Shown here piece after piece: positions 1 to 8,357 of a stretch of 64,000 nucleotides of DNA. The translations under genes and the position numbers were made by a program. The notes beneath the pieces were generated by a model. That model worked only from the letters and a program-made list of their open reading frames with translations. It searched no databases and was not told the DNA's origin. Source of the DNA: Thermococcus sp. SY098 (lineage in GTDB: Archaea; Methanobacteriota_B; Thermococci; Thermococcales; Thermococcaceae); NCBI RefSeq assembly GCF_035621495.1, contig NZ_CP141821.1, forward strand, positions 1,950,760-2,014,759. Direction: 5' to 3'. The first letter of the stretch is position 1; each line of letters begins with the position of its first letter.

Positions 1-179
1 ATTTCACGATAGAAATACGGAGCGTAGTCATAAACTCCTGCTATGGTTGTGCCGTAAATTGTTGGTTCAAGCTCTATCTCTCCTCTGATTCCGATGTATC
101 CATTTCCCAAAGTTAGTATTGTACCATAAACTGCTTCTGCTTTGGGGTCATATTCCTTGAAACCGAAGTGAAACTTCAC
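1..179 (-). CDS. Glycoside hydrolase family 65 phosphorylase, N-terminal part (probably kojibiose phosphorylase)
   Basis: Only about the first 59 codons are in the window; the gene runs off the left edge. The translation contains LGNGYIGIRGE, typical of the N-terminal super-sandwich domain of GH65 disaccharide phosphorylases. The GTG start at 179 overlaps the stop of the upstream beta-phosphoglucomutase in a GTGA, so the two are translationally coupled. GH65 enzymes phosphorolyse a glucose disaccharide to beta-glucose 1-phosphate plus glucose; the neighbour then makes glucose 6-phosphate. Kojibiose is the favoured substrate because the same gene set was described in Pyrococcus sp. ST04. Trehalose or maltose specificity cannot be excluded from this fragment. 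Confidence 0.8.
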   Translation of the reverse strand, partial: MKFHFGFKEYDPKAEAVYGTILTLGNGYIGIRGEIELEPTIYGTTIAGVYDYAPYFYRE

Positions 180-886
180 GCTTCACTCCTCCTTTTTAGT
201 CGATCCAAAATTTTCTCCCAGCTAATCTCCCTGAAGTCCTTGAATGTTAAATCCGCATCAAGTTTTGCCTCCCTTTCATACCCAAGGGTGAAAATCCCAA
301 GTTTTTTTGCTACTTCCACTCCAGTCGGGGAGTCTTCGATCACTATGAAGACTTCAAGTTCTGGAAATTTAGATTTGAGTTCTTTGATTGCCAGCTCAAA
401 CACAGCCTTTTTGGTGGGTGCCCGCCCACTAACATTAACATCAAAAAGCTCAAGAAGGGTTTTTTCTTCTCCTTTGACATGGACGTTAATTTTTTGAGCA
501 AGTTTTGGTGCGTTTTTTGAGGCAGAAGCCAAAGCATGCTTAACACCAGCTTCTTTTGTTTCTATGAGAAATTTTATTGCCTCATTGTTAATGCCGTATT
601 CTCCTCTGTCAAACATTTCGTTTACAAGCTTGTTTTTGAATTCGGCAAATTCTTGGAGAATTTTTTTCTTTTCTTCTTCTGTACGTGCTCCCAATTTCTT
701 ATATATTCCTTTCAGTCTTAGGATATTATCTGCTCCTTCATATCGCGGCTTACCGGAGACATAGTTAACAAAAAAATCATGGTCAAAATCTTTAACACCA
801 TAATGTTCAGCGGCTCTTTTCCAGGCCTCTTCATGAGGAGTAAAAACCAAAACTCCGTCAAAATCCCAAATTATCGCTGCTTTCAA
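176..886 (-). CDS. pgmB: Beta-phosphoglucomutase (HAD superfamily)
   Basis: The protein has 236 residues and the HAD motif DFDGVL at residues 8-13, with D8 as nucleophile and D10 as acid/base. It also has a helical cap domain, a serine-rich motif II (SASK) and the acidic motif IEDSPTGV. That is the layout of beta-phosphoglucomutases. It would convert beta-glucose 1-phosphate from the adjoining GH65 phosphorylase into glucose 6-phosphate in the cytoplasm. The start is TTG at 886, placed by a strong GGAGGG ribosome binding site; no ATG lies nearby. It follows the TrmB-like gene by 16 nt, so it is probably in one operon with it. Another HAD phosphatase role is possible but less likely given the GH65 partner. 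Confidence 0.8.
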   Translation of the reverse strand: MKAAIIWDFDGVLVFTPHEEAWKRAAEHYGVKDFDHDFFVNYVSGKPRYEGADNILRLKGIYKKLGARTEEEKKKILQEFAEFKNKLVNEMFDRGEYGINNEAIKFLIETKEAGVKHALASASKNAPKLAQKINVHVKGEEKTLLELFDVNVSGRAPTKKAVFELAIKELKSKFPELEVFIVIEDSPTGVEVAKKLGIFTLGYEREAKLDADLTFKDFREISWEKILDRLKRRSEA

Positions 887-902
887 GAGGATCCCTCCTT
901 TT

Positions 903-1967
903 CTACTGTTTTTCGATTCTTTCTATAATAACGCGCTGAGCTTCTATATCCTCAACTTCAGCATCAAAGCCTCCAACTGTAACTTCACCATCATTTGTTT
1001 CAAGGACAAAATTGCTTATTATTCCGGAACGATTAACAGAACGTGCTCTTCCCACAATTTTCACTGGAGATCCTTCTTTTACATTTCTGCCTTCAACAGT
1101 TACTATTGGAACATATCCGAGCTTAAAGAGAGCTTCTATTTCGTCAAGCACTATAGAGAATTCTAAGAATGTCTTTGGATAAGTCTCTGGCTCGTAATCC
1201 CAAGAGATTATTTCATTGGCTTTTCTCCATAGGTTGTTATGGATGTTTAGAAGTCTCAAAAGTAGATCTTTTTCTTGAATTTCATACCCGTAGATTTCAG
1301 AATTTGAAAGTGGTAGCTTGTTTGGACTGAAAAATCTTCTTTTTGAATAAACGGCAACTGAAAGGTCTGAAATTACTAAGAGAAAGTTGCCTAACTCGGA
1401 GGTTCTTATTTTCACCTGATTTTTGAACCGTTGGAACTCTCCAAAAGATTCTTTCCCTGGATATACAAGGAGATATAGGTTGACCCCTCTTTGAAGGGCA
1501 CTGAGGAGATATGGTTTTATTGCCTTAAATACGTTATGTGGTACCTCTGCTCTGATCTCAATTTCAGCAGAATTTATTGTCTCAATAACACTTGACATCA
1601 CGCCTTCGAGGCTCCTTACGACTGATATGTATGGTCCTTCTTCCTCTGTTCTGCTCCTGATTTTCATGAGTTCTTCTTTGAGAGTTTCTTTCAGCAAATC
1701 AAGCTTCATCTTATAAACATCAATAAGAGAAACGATGTCTGTGGCTGTGTAAATTCTTGGCCTTCCGGCGGAGGCTTTTACAAAACCCTTTCGTATTAGG
1801 CTTTGGATTATGTTGTAGAGCTGAGGTTGATGGACGTCAAGAGAGTCTAAAAGCTCTTTTACAGTTGCTCCATTCTTTGTCCATATTGTCAGGTAAACTT
1901 CAGCTTCTCTCTTTGTGAGTCCCAACTCTTGGAGTTTTTCAATGAGAGTTGCGGTTGACATTGTCAT
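903..1967 (-). CDS. TrmB-family sugar-responsive transcriptional regulator
   Basis: About 354 residues. The N-terminal winged helix (about 5-75) has the TrmB-type pattern LGLTKREAEVYLTIW, and a long C-terminal domain resembles the TrmB sugar-binding domain. TrmB proteins repress or activate sugar transport and glycolytic genes in Thermococcales according to the bound maltodextrin, trehalose or sucrose. This one lies between the catabolic genes and a divergent ABC transporter, so it is the likely local regulator of both. An in-frame GTG at 1976 sits inside the ribosome binding site GAGGGGTGG, so ATG at 1967 is the better start. The ligand is unknown; kojibiose is an inference from the neighbours. 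Confidence 0.85.
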   Translation of the reverse strand: MTMSTATLIEKLQELGLTKREAEVYLTIWTKNGATVKELLDSLDVHQPQLYNIIQSLIRKGFVKASAGRPRIYTATDIVSLIDVYKMKLDLLKETLKEELMKIRSRTEEEGPYISVVRSLEGVMSSVIETINSAEIEIRAEVPHNVFKAIKPYLLSALQRGVNLYLLVYPGKESFGEFQRFKNQVKIRTSELGNFLLVISDLSVAVYSKRRFFSPNKLPLSNSEIYGYEIQEKDLLLRLLNIHNNLWRKANEIISWDYEPETYPKTFLEFSIVLDEIEALFKLGYVPIVTVEGRNVKEGSPVKIVGRARSVNRSGIISNFVLETNDGEVTVGGFDAEVEDIEAQRVIIERIEKQ

Positions 1968-2006
1968 ATTGACCACCCCTCACTGCATTATATTCTGAGT
2001 TTTTAC

Positions 2007-2016
2007 TATTTAAATA
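2007..2016 (-). promoter_or_regulatory. Putative TATA box of the TrmB-like regulator operon
   Basis: The symmetrical TATTTAAATA lies about 40 nt upstream of the ATG at 1967 and would place the transcript start near 1983. It touches the palindrome at 2015-2031, so binding there could affect both directions. Confidence 0.5.
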
Positions 2017-2031
2017 TTATTGGAAATAATA
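2015..2031. promoter_or_regulatory. Perfect palindrome, candidate operator between regulator and ABC transporter
   Basis: TATTATT-GGA-AATAATA is a perfect 7-3-7 inverted repeat in the divergent promoter region. It sits just upstream of the TATA box of the transporter (2040-2048) and beside the TATA of the regulator. It is a natural site for the TrmB-like protein; the assignment is inferred from position only. Confidence 0.45.
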
Positions 2032-2039
2032 AAGAAAAG

Positions 2040-2048
2040 TTTATATAA
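2040..2048 (+). promoter_or_regulatory. TATA box of the sugar ABC transporter operon
   Basis: TTTATATAA, preceded by the purine-rich AAAGAAAAG that suits a BRE, lies about 50 nt upstream of the binding-protein start at 2097. Transcription would begin near 2070. Confidence 0.6.
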
Positions 2049-2096
2049 TATGATTATAGTATAAAAATCTGAAGACTCCCATATGAGGTGGGTTAT

Positions 2097-3479
2097 ATGA
2101 AAAAAGCATACAGCTTTATTCTGGTCTCTGTGCTTTTAATAGCGGTGGTAGCGGCTGGATGTATAGGTGGTGGAGGAGAAACAACTTCCCCCACACCTAC
2201 AACAGTGACAACAACAAAAATTGAAACACAGACAACAGTTAAAACAGAAACAAAAGTACAAACGGAAACAAAGGTGCAGGAAAAGGTTTTTATAAGATTT
2301 GCTGGCTGGAGTGCTGGAGAGACTGAAATGAAAAACTACCAGAGAATAATTGGAGAATTCGAGCAAAAGTATCCAAACATCGGCGTTAAATATGAGGTAA
2401 TTCCCCAGATGTTCCACGAGAATATCTTAGCATCATTTGGGGCTGGAGTCGCACCTGATGTATTCTACGTTGACAGTTCTTGGGCACCAATATTCATTGA
2501 TAAGGGGGCATTGTACCCAATATCTGACCTTGCTGATAAGAGCTTCATTGACCAGTTCTACCCGTTTCTCCTGAAGCCATTCATGAAGGATGGAAAGCTT
2601 TATGGGCTTCCAAAGGATTGGAGCATGCTTGCACTGTTTTACAACAAGAAGCTGTTTGAGCAAGCTGGTCTCACAAGACCTCCACAGACTTGGGAAGAGC
2701 TCGAAGAGTATGCAAAGATAATTGCTGATAAAACCGGCAAACCAGGTTTGGCTATTTATTTGGGCGGATTTAACAGGTACGTCCCTGTTGCGGTCAGTAA
2801 TGGTGCTCCAAAGCCATGGTTCGAAAAACCGGAGGATGCTTCATGGTTCGACAATCCTGTTGTGAAGGAAACCTTGACATGGTACATCAACCTGTACAAG
2901 AAAGGCAAGATTGAGAGAGAGCAACAAGGGAAAACACCTTACGTTGTCCAGCCAAGCGATGTCGGTGCTGGATGGCTTGGAGATGCTTTTGGACAGCAAC
3001 AGGTTGCAATGGTTATAAGCGGTAACTGGATGATTCCATTCTTAGCAGACCAGTTCCCGGACTTTAAGTACGGAGAAGACTGGGATATTGCACCAGTTCC
3101 TGCTGGGAAGAAAGGAAGAGTTACAATGGCATACACGGTCATTTTAGGAATAAATGCAAAGACCCAGCATCCACAGGAAGCGTGGAAGTTTGTTGAATTT
3201 GTATTGGGGCCTTATGGACAGAAAGAGCTTGTTGTTAAGGCAGGTCATACGTTACCAAGCATAAAAGGCTTTGAAAACGATCCAGACATGTGGCCACAGC
3301 ACAAGAAGACACTTTCTTTCAAGTATGACCAGATGATAGTATTTCTCTGGGGTCCGAAGTCAGGTGTCCTTGAAGGAAAATTCAGTGATGCAATGGCATC
3401 TGCAATGAGAGGGGAAATAACTGTTGATGAGGCTATTGAAGTAATGAAGCAGATCGTTCAAGAAGAATTAAGCAGCTGA
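2097..3479 (+). CDS. Sugar ABC transporter substrate-binding lipoprotein (MalE-like)
   Basis: About 460 residues. The N terminus is a lipoprotein signal with lipobox AAGC (C22), then a glycine run and a Thr/Pro/Lys-rich linker to about residue 60. The rest is a cluster B sugar-binding protein with conserved pieces such as APDVFYVDSSW and GLPKDWSMLALFYN. It would be anchored outside the membrane and hand a disaccharide or oligosaccharide to the two permeases downstream. ATG 2097 is preferred over the in-frame GTG at 2088, which lies inside the GAGGTG ribosome binding site. The substrate is inferred as kojibiose or a related glucoside from the linked GH65 gene. Confidence 0.88.
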   Translation: MKKAYSFILVSVLLIAVVAAGCIGGGGETTSPTPTTVTTTKIETQTTVKTETKVQTETKVQEKVFIRFAGWSAGETEMKNYQRIIGEFEQKYPNIGVKYEVIPQMFHENILASFGAGVAPDVFYVDSSWAPIFIDKGALYPISDLADKSFIDQFYPFLLKPFMKDGKLYGLPKDWSMLALFYNKKLFEQAGLTRPPQTWEELEEYAKIIADKTGKPGLAIYLGGFNRYVPVAVSNGAPKPWFEKPEDASWFDNPVVKETLTWYINLYKKGKIEREQQGKTPYVVQPSDVGAGWLGDAFGQQQVAMVISGNWMIPFLADQFPDFKYGEDWDIAPVPAGKKGRVTMAYTVILGINAKTQHPQEAWKFVEFVLGPYGQKELVVKAGHTLPSIKGFENDPDMWPQHKKTLSFKYDQMIVFLWGPKSGVLEGKFSDAMASAMRGEITVDEAIEVMKQIVQEELSS

Positions 3480-3490
3480 GGTGGCTTTTT

Positions 3491-4432
3491 ATGTTTTCTA
3501 AATTTTCTTCTTTTTATGAAAAGGGTAGAAATAAGGAGATTGTGGCAGGTTTGTCTCTTATCTCGGTTGCAGTTATATTGAATCTTGTTTTTGGGTACTT
3601 TGCAATGATATTTGCCTTTTACCTGAGCTTTTTCAAGTGGGATTATATCGGTCAAATGCAATTTGTAGGATTGAAAAATTTTGAAATTGTGATTAGGGAT
3701 TTAATCAGGGGATTTCATGGCGCTCCCTACCTGCTCTCACCCTTTTACACTGGATTAAAGAACATTTTGATTTACACTGCAATAGTTGTTCCAATTCAGA
3801 CTTTTTTGGCGGTAGTGCTTGCTGCATTTGCTAATCAGAAAATTAGAGGACAGCAATTTTTCAAGGTCTCTTACTTTTTGCCAGCAACGACAAGCTCAGT
3901 TATCGTTGCTCTGATTTTCATTTGGCTTTTCATGAAAAATGGATTTATCAATTATGCTCTCGCTCATATAATCCCAGGCTTCCAGCCGATAGACTGGATA
4001 AATGACAGAAATTATCTGCTTTTGGCAATTGCAATGGTTGCTATCTGGGGAACGAGCGGACATTTCATGGTGTCCTTTCTTGCTGCCATGCAAGCAATAC
4101 CCAGAGAAATCTATGAAGCAGCAATGCTTGATGGCGCTGGCCCAATAAGGAGGTTCTTCTTCATAACAATACCAATGCTTAGGCCCATGATTGTTTATGT
4201 CGTAGTTATGGGATTAATTGGAGCACTTCAGATGTTCGATTTAGCCTGGGTAATGGCTGGAGCCAATGGTGGACCGGGAGGAGCCGGATATACGGTTGCT
4301 TTGGACATATATAATGAGGCATTCACCAGAATACGGCCAGGGGTTGCAGCGGCTAAAAGCTGGTTCCTTTTTGCAATAATCTTTACAACAACCTACCTCT
4401 TCCAGAAGAAGTACGGGAGGGCTATGAGATGA
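3491..4432 (+). CDS. Sugar ABC transporter permease (MalF-like)
   Basis: The protein has 313 residues, about six membrane helices and the EAA loop (EAAMLDGAGP) that docks on the ATPase. It forms the channel with the following permease. The ribosome binding site GAGGTGG overlaps the stop of the binding-protein gene. It ends in an ATGA overlap with the next gene, as expected for one polycistronic message. Confidence 0.88.
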   Translation: MFSKFSSFYEKGRNKEIVAGLSLISVAVILNLVFGYFAMIFAFYLSFFKWDYIGQMQFVGLKNFEIVIRDLIRGFHGAPYLLSPFYTGLKNILIYTAIVVPIQTFLAVVLAAFANQKIRGQQFFKVSYFLPATTSSVIVALIFIWLFMKNGFINYALAHIIPGFQPIDWINDRNYLLLAIAMVAIWGTSGHFMVSFLAAMQAIPREIYEAAMLDGAGPIRRFFFITIPMLRPMIVYVVVMGLIGALQMFDLAWVMAGANGGPGGAGYTVALDIYNEAFTRIRPGVAAAKSWFLFAIIFTTTYLFQKKYGRAMR

Positions 4433-5277
4433 GTCCCAAGGAGAGAGAAAAACTCATTCGTAGAATCTGGATTGTGATAACTTATGTGGTCTTAATAACC
4501 TTTGCACTTGTCTATTTGATGCCTTTTATAAGATCTCTCGTTGCCTCATTTATGACATGGGCTCAAGCTTCTCGTTATCCTCCAGAATGGATTCCTCATC
4601 CTTTCACTCTGGAAAACTATGAAAAGTTATTTAGACTTGAACTTTTCCCCAGATGGATCCGAAATACAGCGCTTTATGCTGGACTTATAGTCGCCGGTAA
4701 TATACTTTTTGCAAGCATGGCAGGTTACGCCTTTGCAAGGCTTAAGTTCCCTGGTAGGGATGCTATATTTTCAGCTCTGCTATCATTGCTAATGATTCCA
4801 ATGTTTGTTACTTTAGTCCCTAACTACATCATAATCTACAAGCTTGGTCTGATTGACAACATCTTTGGTCTCTCTTTGTTAGGTTTAACAAATGTTTCAA
4901 GCATATTTCTGATGAGGCAGTATTTTATGTCGCTATCAAACGAAATCTTTGAAGCAGCACGTTTGGATGGATGTGGACCAATAAAAGCATTCTTTTACAT
5001 TGCATTACCCCTTGCAAGGCCAGCTTTAGGTGCAGTTGCAGTTTACCAATTCTTAGGCTCGTGGAATGCTTTTATAGGACCGTTAATCTTCTTGAGATCT
5101 CCAGAGAACTTTACTCTGCCTGTAGGACTGAGCTTTGCCTTCCAGAGGTCTATGTGGACAGAATACACTCCCATAATTGCTGGCTCTCTTGTGGCATCTG
5201 CTCCCACAATAATCCTGTTCCTTGTGTTGAACAAGTACTTGATTAGGGGTATAGTCATCACAGGAGGGAAGGGCTGA
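4429..5277 (+). CDS. Sugar ABC transporter permease (MalG-like)
   Basis: 282 residues with about six membrane segments and a canonical EAA loop (EAARLDGCGP). It is the second permease of the importer. The start overlaps the preceding gene by 4 nt and the stop overlaps the ATPase start by 1 nt (TGATG), which points to coupled translation and equal subunit supply. Confidence 0.88.
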   Translation: MSPKEREKLIRRIWIVITYVVLITFALVYLMPFIRSLVASFMTWAQASRYPPEWIPHPFTLENYEKLFRLELFPRWIRNTALYAGLIVAGNILFASMAGYAFARLKFPGRDAIFSALLSLLMIPMFVTLVPNYIIIYKLGLIDNIFGLSLLGLTNVSSIFLMRQYFMSLSNEIFEAARLDGCGPIKAFFYIALPLARPALGAVAVYQFLGSWNAFIGPLIFLRSPENFTLPVGLSFAFQRSMWTEYTPIIAGSLVASAPTIILFLVLNKYLIRGIVITGGKG

Positions 5278-6350
5278 TGGCAAGGGTTTTGCTGAAAAAT
5301 GTTACTAAAAAATTCGGCAATGTTGTTGCCGTCAACAATCTCAACCTTGAAATTAGAGATGGGGAGTTCATGGTTCTTCTTGGACCAAGTGGATGTGGAA
5401 AATCAACAACTCTGAGGATGATTGCTGGGTTGGAAACTCCAACAGAAGGGGAGATATGGATTGGTGACCAGCTTGTTAATGACATCGACCCGACCAAGAG
5501 AAATGTTGCAATGGTTTTCCAGAGCTATGCCCTTTATCCGCACATGACTGTTTTTGGAAATATAGAGTTCCCGCTCAGGATGGCTGGCGTTCCTAAGCAA
5601 GAAAGGATTAAAAAAGTCAAGGAGGTTGCTGAATTTCTCGGAATTGCGGATTTATTAAATAGAAAACCAAGTGAGCTAAGCGGTGGTCAGCAGCAGAGGG
5701 TAGCATTGGCGAGGGCATTGGTTAGGGAACCACAAGTATTCCTCTTAGATGAGCCTCTATCAAATTTAGATGCAAAAATCAGGACTCAAATGCGTTTTGA
5801 GCTTAAAAAGTTGTTGAGTTACGAGTTGGGGATTACAACAGTCTATGTGACCCACGACCAAGTTGAAGCAATGACAATGGCAGATAGGATAGCTGTCATG
5901 AACAAAGGTATTCTTCAGCAAGTTGGAACACCTGACGAGATTTTCTACAAGCCAAAAAATACCTTTGTTGCAACATTTGTCGGCAGTCCTCCAATGAACT
6001 TAATTGAGGGCAACATTGTAGAGAAAGATGGTAAAATATTATTTGAAACTGAACACTTCTCCTTACAGCTTCCAAGTGATGTTCCAAAGGCTGAAGAAGC
6101 TATTCTTGGCTTTAGGCCTCAGCATGTGGAAGTCAGCTTAGCTCCAAAAGAGGGTTATGTGAAAGGCAATCTCTTAGGAGTTGAGAAGCTTGGAGTTGAG
6201 AACTATGGACACATAGGCTATGGACGTCTTGAGATTGTTGTTAGGCTTCCAGAGGAGATAAGAGTGATGAGGGGGGAAATCTACTGGAAACCTCAGGAGA
6301 ACAGGATTTACATCTTTGATCCAAAGACCAGAAGAGCCATTTATGGATAG
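5277..6350 (+). CDS. Sugar ABC transporter ATP-binding protein (MalK-like)
   Basis: 357 residues. Walker A GPSGCGKST at 36-44, Q-loop Q82, signature LSGGQQQ at 134-140, Walker B LLDEP with D158/E159, and switch histidine H193 are all present. From about 235 an OB-type (TOBE) regulatory domain follows. It powers the importer and, by family precedent, may energise a sugar uptake system of the maltose/trehalose (CUT1) class. It is a little shorter than typical archaeal MalK (about 370), the difference being in the C-terminal domain. Confidence 0.9.
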   Translation: MARVLLKNVTKKFGNVVAVNNLNLEIRDGEFMVLLGPSGCGKSTTLRMIAGLETPTEGEIWIGDQLVNDIDPTKRNVAMVFQSYALYPHMTVFGNIEFPLRMAGVPKQERIKKVKEVAEFLGIADLLNRKPSELSGGQQQRVALARALVREPQVFLLDEPLSNLDAKIRTQMRFELKKLLSYELGITTVYVTHDQVEAMTMADRIAVMNKGILQQVGTPDEIFYKPKNTFVATFVGSPPMNLIEGNIVEKDGKILFETEHFSLQLPSDVPKAEEAILGFRPQHVEVSLAPKEGYVKGNLLGVEKLGVENYGHIGYGRLEIVVRLPEEIRVMRGEIYWKPQENRIYIFDPKTRRAIYG

Positions 6351-6357
6351 CTGAAAA

Positions 6358-6367
6358 GCTTTAAAAG
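6358..6367 (+). promoter_or_regulatory. TATA box giving a probably leaderless transcript for the tRNA methyltransferase
   Basis: GCTTTAAAAG is centred about 26 nt before ATG 6389, and no ribosome binding site precedes the ATG. The transcript is likely to start at or next to the start codon. Confidence 0.5.
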
Positions 6368-6388
6368 ACCTTCTTCTAATTTTCCATC

Positions 6389-7390
6389 ATGCTTTATGTA
6401 GAAATCCTTGGAAATCTACCGAGCTTGGCTAAAAGTGAAGTTAAAGCGCTCCTTGAGCTTGCAGATAAAAGATTTAAAATTGCTGGGGAGGATTATCTGC
6501 TTCTGGCAATTAGAGGCAACGAGAGAGCTTTTCCTTTTTTAGATAGACTGGGGATGGCTCATGAATATGGAATTTTGCTTTTTTCAGCGGAGAATGTTGA
6601 GGAACTCTATGCCAAAGCGGAAAGCATTGATTGGAGCGAATATATAGCTGGAACTTTCAAAGTTGACAGGGAAACTATGAGAAATTGTGCTCATGATGTT
6701 GAAAATCTCGAAAAGAAGCTCGGCGCGATAATTTACAGACAGGGGTTTAGAGTAAATTTATCTAATCCCAACACCCTTGTAAGAGTTTACTGTGGGAAAA
6801 AGTTGTGGGTAGGAATTAGGGTTAGATTTTTTAAAGCAAAAACCTTTGATGAGAGGAAAGCTGATAAAAGGCCTTTCTATAAGCCAATTGCTCTGCCTCC
6901 AAGAATTGCAAGAGCTATGGTAAATTTAGCAAGGGCAAGAAGAGAAATTCTTGATCCTTTTATGGGAACCGGTGGAATTCTAATAGAGGCTGGATTAATG
7001 GGTTTGAAGGTTTATGGTGTCGATTTGCGAAGGGATATGGTTGAAGGGGCAAGGATAAATCTCGAATATTTTGGGGTTAAATGTTATGTTTTAAAGCAGG
7101 GAGATGCAACCAAGCTTAGGGAAATCTTTCCAGATAAGACTTTTGAAGCAGTGGCAACTGACCCTCCTTATGGCTCCTCAGCAACGTTAGCTGGGAGGAA
7201 GAGAGAGGAATTGTATGAAAAGGCTTTGGAGAGCATTTACGAAGTCCTTGACGGTTATCTAAGTATAGCTTTTCCGGCTGATTTTAATGCTGAGAAAGCT
7301 GCCGAGAAAATAGGGTTTGAGGTTTTGGAGAAGCACTATCAGAGGGTTCACTCTTCCCTTGACAGATATTTCTATGTAATGAAAACATAA
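6389..7390 (+). CDS. trmG10: tRNA (guanine10-N2)-dimethyltransferase, THUMP-type
   Basis: 333 residues. The N-terminal half (about 1-155) fits a THUMP RNA-binding region. The C-terminal half is a Rossmann methyltransferase with DPFMGTGG (SAM loop) and the catalytic DPPYG motif of amino-methyltransferases. This is the architecture of the archaeal Trm-G10 enzyme characterised in Pyrococcus abyssi, which makes N2-methyl- and N2,N2-dimethylguanosine at tRNA position 10. It stands alone, 38 nt after the transporter operon, with its own TATA box and no visible ribosome binding site. Confidence 0.85.
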   Translation: MLYVEILGNLPSLAKSEVKALLELADKRFKIAGEDYLLLAIRGNERAFPFLDRLGMAHEYGILLFSAENVEELYAKAESIDWSEYIAGTFKVDRETMRNCAHDVENLEKKLGAIIYRQGFRVNLSNPNTLVRVYCGKKLWVGIRVRFFKAKTFDERKADKRPFYKPIALPPRIARAMVNLARARREILDPFMGTGGILIEAGLMGLKVYGVDLRRDMVEGARINLEYFGVKCYVLKQGDATKLREIFPDKTFEAVATDPPYGSSATLAGRKREELYEKALESIYEVLDGYLSIAFPADFNAEKAAEKIGFEVLEKHYQRVHSSLDRYFYVMKT

Positions 7391-7398
7391 AAAGAAAG

Positions 7399-8061
7399 TC
7401 AGCTTCCAAAGGGACTTTCCTTTAGCTTTTCGTTAACAAATCTGACAATGTGCCTTATGTCATCCTGAATTGTTTCTGGTTCGGGCTTCATTAGGATGTA
7501 AAATACATTTGTTTTTGGGGTTAATGAAACATGCTTAACATTTTCTGGTTTTGAAAAGCCTTGTAGGAATTCTCTAAGTAGCTCAACATCTCTTCGTTTC
7601 TCAAAGAGAGCTTCGTATTCTTTTCCCTCAATCTCAATGACATCCTTCTGGAGAAGTTCCTCATCTTCAATCTTTGGCTTTATGCGGTAATAGCGTTTCT
7701 GAACTAAATGTGCCTCTCTTTTTATCTGCGAATATGGTCTGACAACTATATAGAGCTTGTCATGTCTGCTTATCAACTTTGAAATTGGCATGTAGAATAT
7801 GCTCTGTCTCGGGAGAAGGGTTAATGTATACTCAAACTTATCTATGTTGCCCTCACTAACCTTGTAGTACGCTCTAAACCCGATATACCCGCCAAGCCAC
7901 ACATATTCCTTATCTTTTGGCTTTATTACATCTTCAATTGCCCTTAGGTAGTGTTGCATTAACATTAGGTTTAACTTTCGTCCTTTGAAAAACTGAATTG
8001 ATGCCACCCCAGCTAAAACCATGAGCACCAGCAAAAATTCTGGGGAAACCTTTATGTCCAT
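7399..8061 (-). CDS. Membrane-anchored protein of unknown function in the ArsA-like operon
   Basis: About 220 residues. One hydrophobic segment near the N terminus (about 7-22) anchors a soluble domain rich in charged residues. I recognise no catalytic motif. ATG 8061 follows a strong GGAGGT ribosome binding site; an in-frame TTG two codons earlier is less likely. It is the last gene of a four-gene minus-strand operon with an ArsA/Get3-like ATPase and a DUF59 protein, which suggests a role at the membrane face of that ATPase. This is inference from context. Its 3' end lies 8 nt from the convergent tRNA methyltransferase stop. Confidence 0.65.
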   Translation of the reverse strand: MDIKVSPEFLLVLMVLAGVASIQFFKGRKLNLMLMQHYLRAIEDVIKPKDKEYVWLGGYIGFRAYYKVSEGNIDKFEYTLTLLPRQSIFYMPISKLISRHDKLYIVVRPYSQIKREAHLVQKRYYRIKPKIEDEELLQKDVIEIEGKEYEALFEKRRDVELLREFLQGFSKPENVKHVSLTPKTNVFYILMKPEPETIQDDIRHIVRFVNEKLKESPFGS

Positions 8062-8063
8062 TT

Positions 8064-8357
8064 TCAAACCTCCTCAAGTGGATAGTATCTTTGTAACGTC
8101 ATGCTATCAATTATCTCAAATTCTGGGATTTTGTCCTCTAAAACTTTTACTATTTCCCTGACAATTTTTGCATGAACCGTCCAAGTAATGGCCATTTCAA
8201 ATGGGCTTTGTGGTGTTCTCCGAGCTAAATCGAGATAAATCACTATCTTACCGTTATCTTTAACTATTTTACTGACTATCCCAAGCTTAACTATGTTTTC
8301 CCCACTTATTGGCTCTTTTACCGTTTTAAGGAGTTCATATATTCTGTCAATCTTCAA
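8064..8357 (-). CDS. DUF59/MIP18-like protein
   Basis: 97 residues, resembling the DUF59 (MIP18, SufT-like) domain: helical start, GENIVKLGIVSKIV, then a beta-strand and a segment in which I see no conserved catalytic cysteine. Family members act in iron-sulphur cluster assembly or ride on Mrp/Get3-type P-loop ATPases. Here it overlaps the end of the ArsA-like ATPase gene by 11 nt, with a TTG start at 8357 behind GGAGGAG. The fixed pairing suggests it is an accessory or substrate adaptor of the ATPase. The family call rests on my reading of a short sequence. Confidence 0.6.
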   Translation of the reverse strand: MKIDRIYELLKTVKEPISGENIVKLGIVSKIVKDNGKIVIYLDLARRTPQSPFEMAITWTVHAKIVREIVKVLEDKIPEFEIIDSMTLQRYYPLEEV

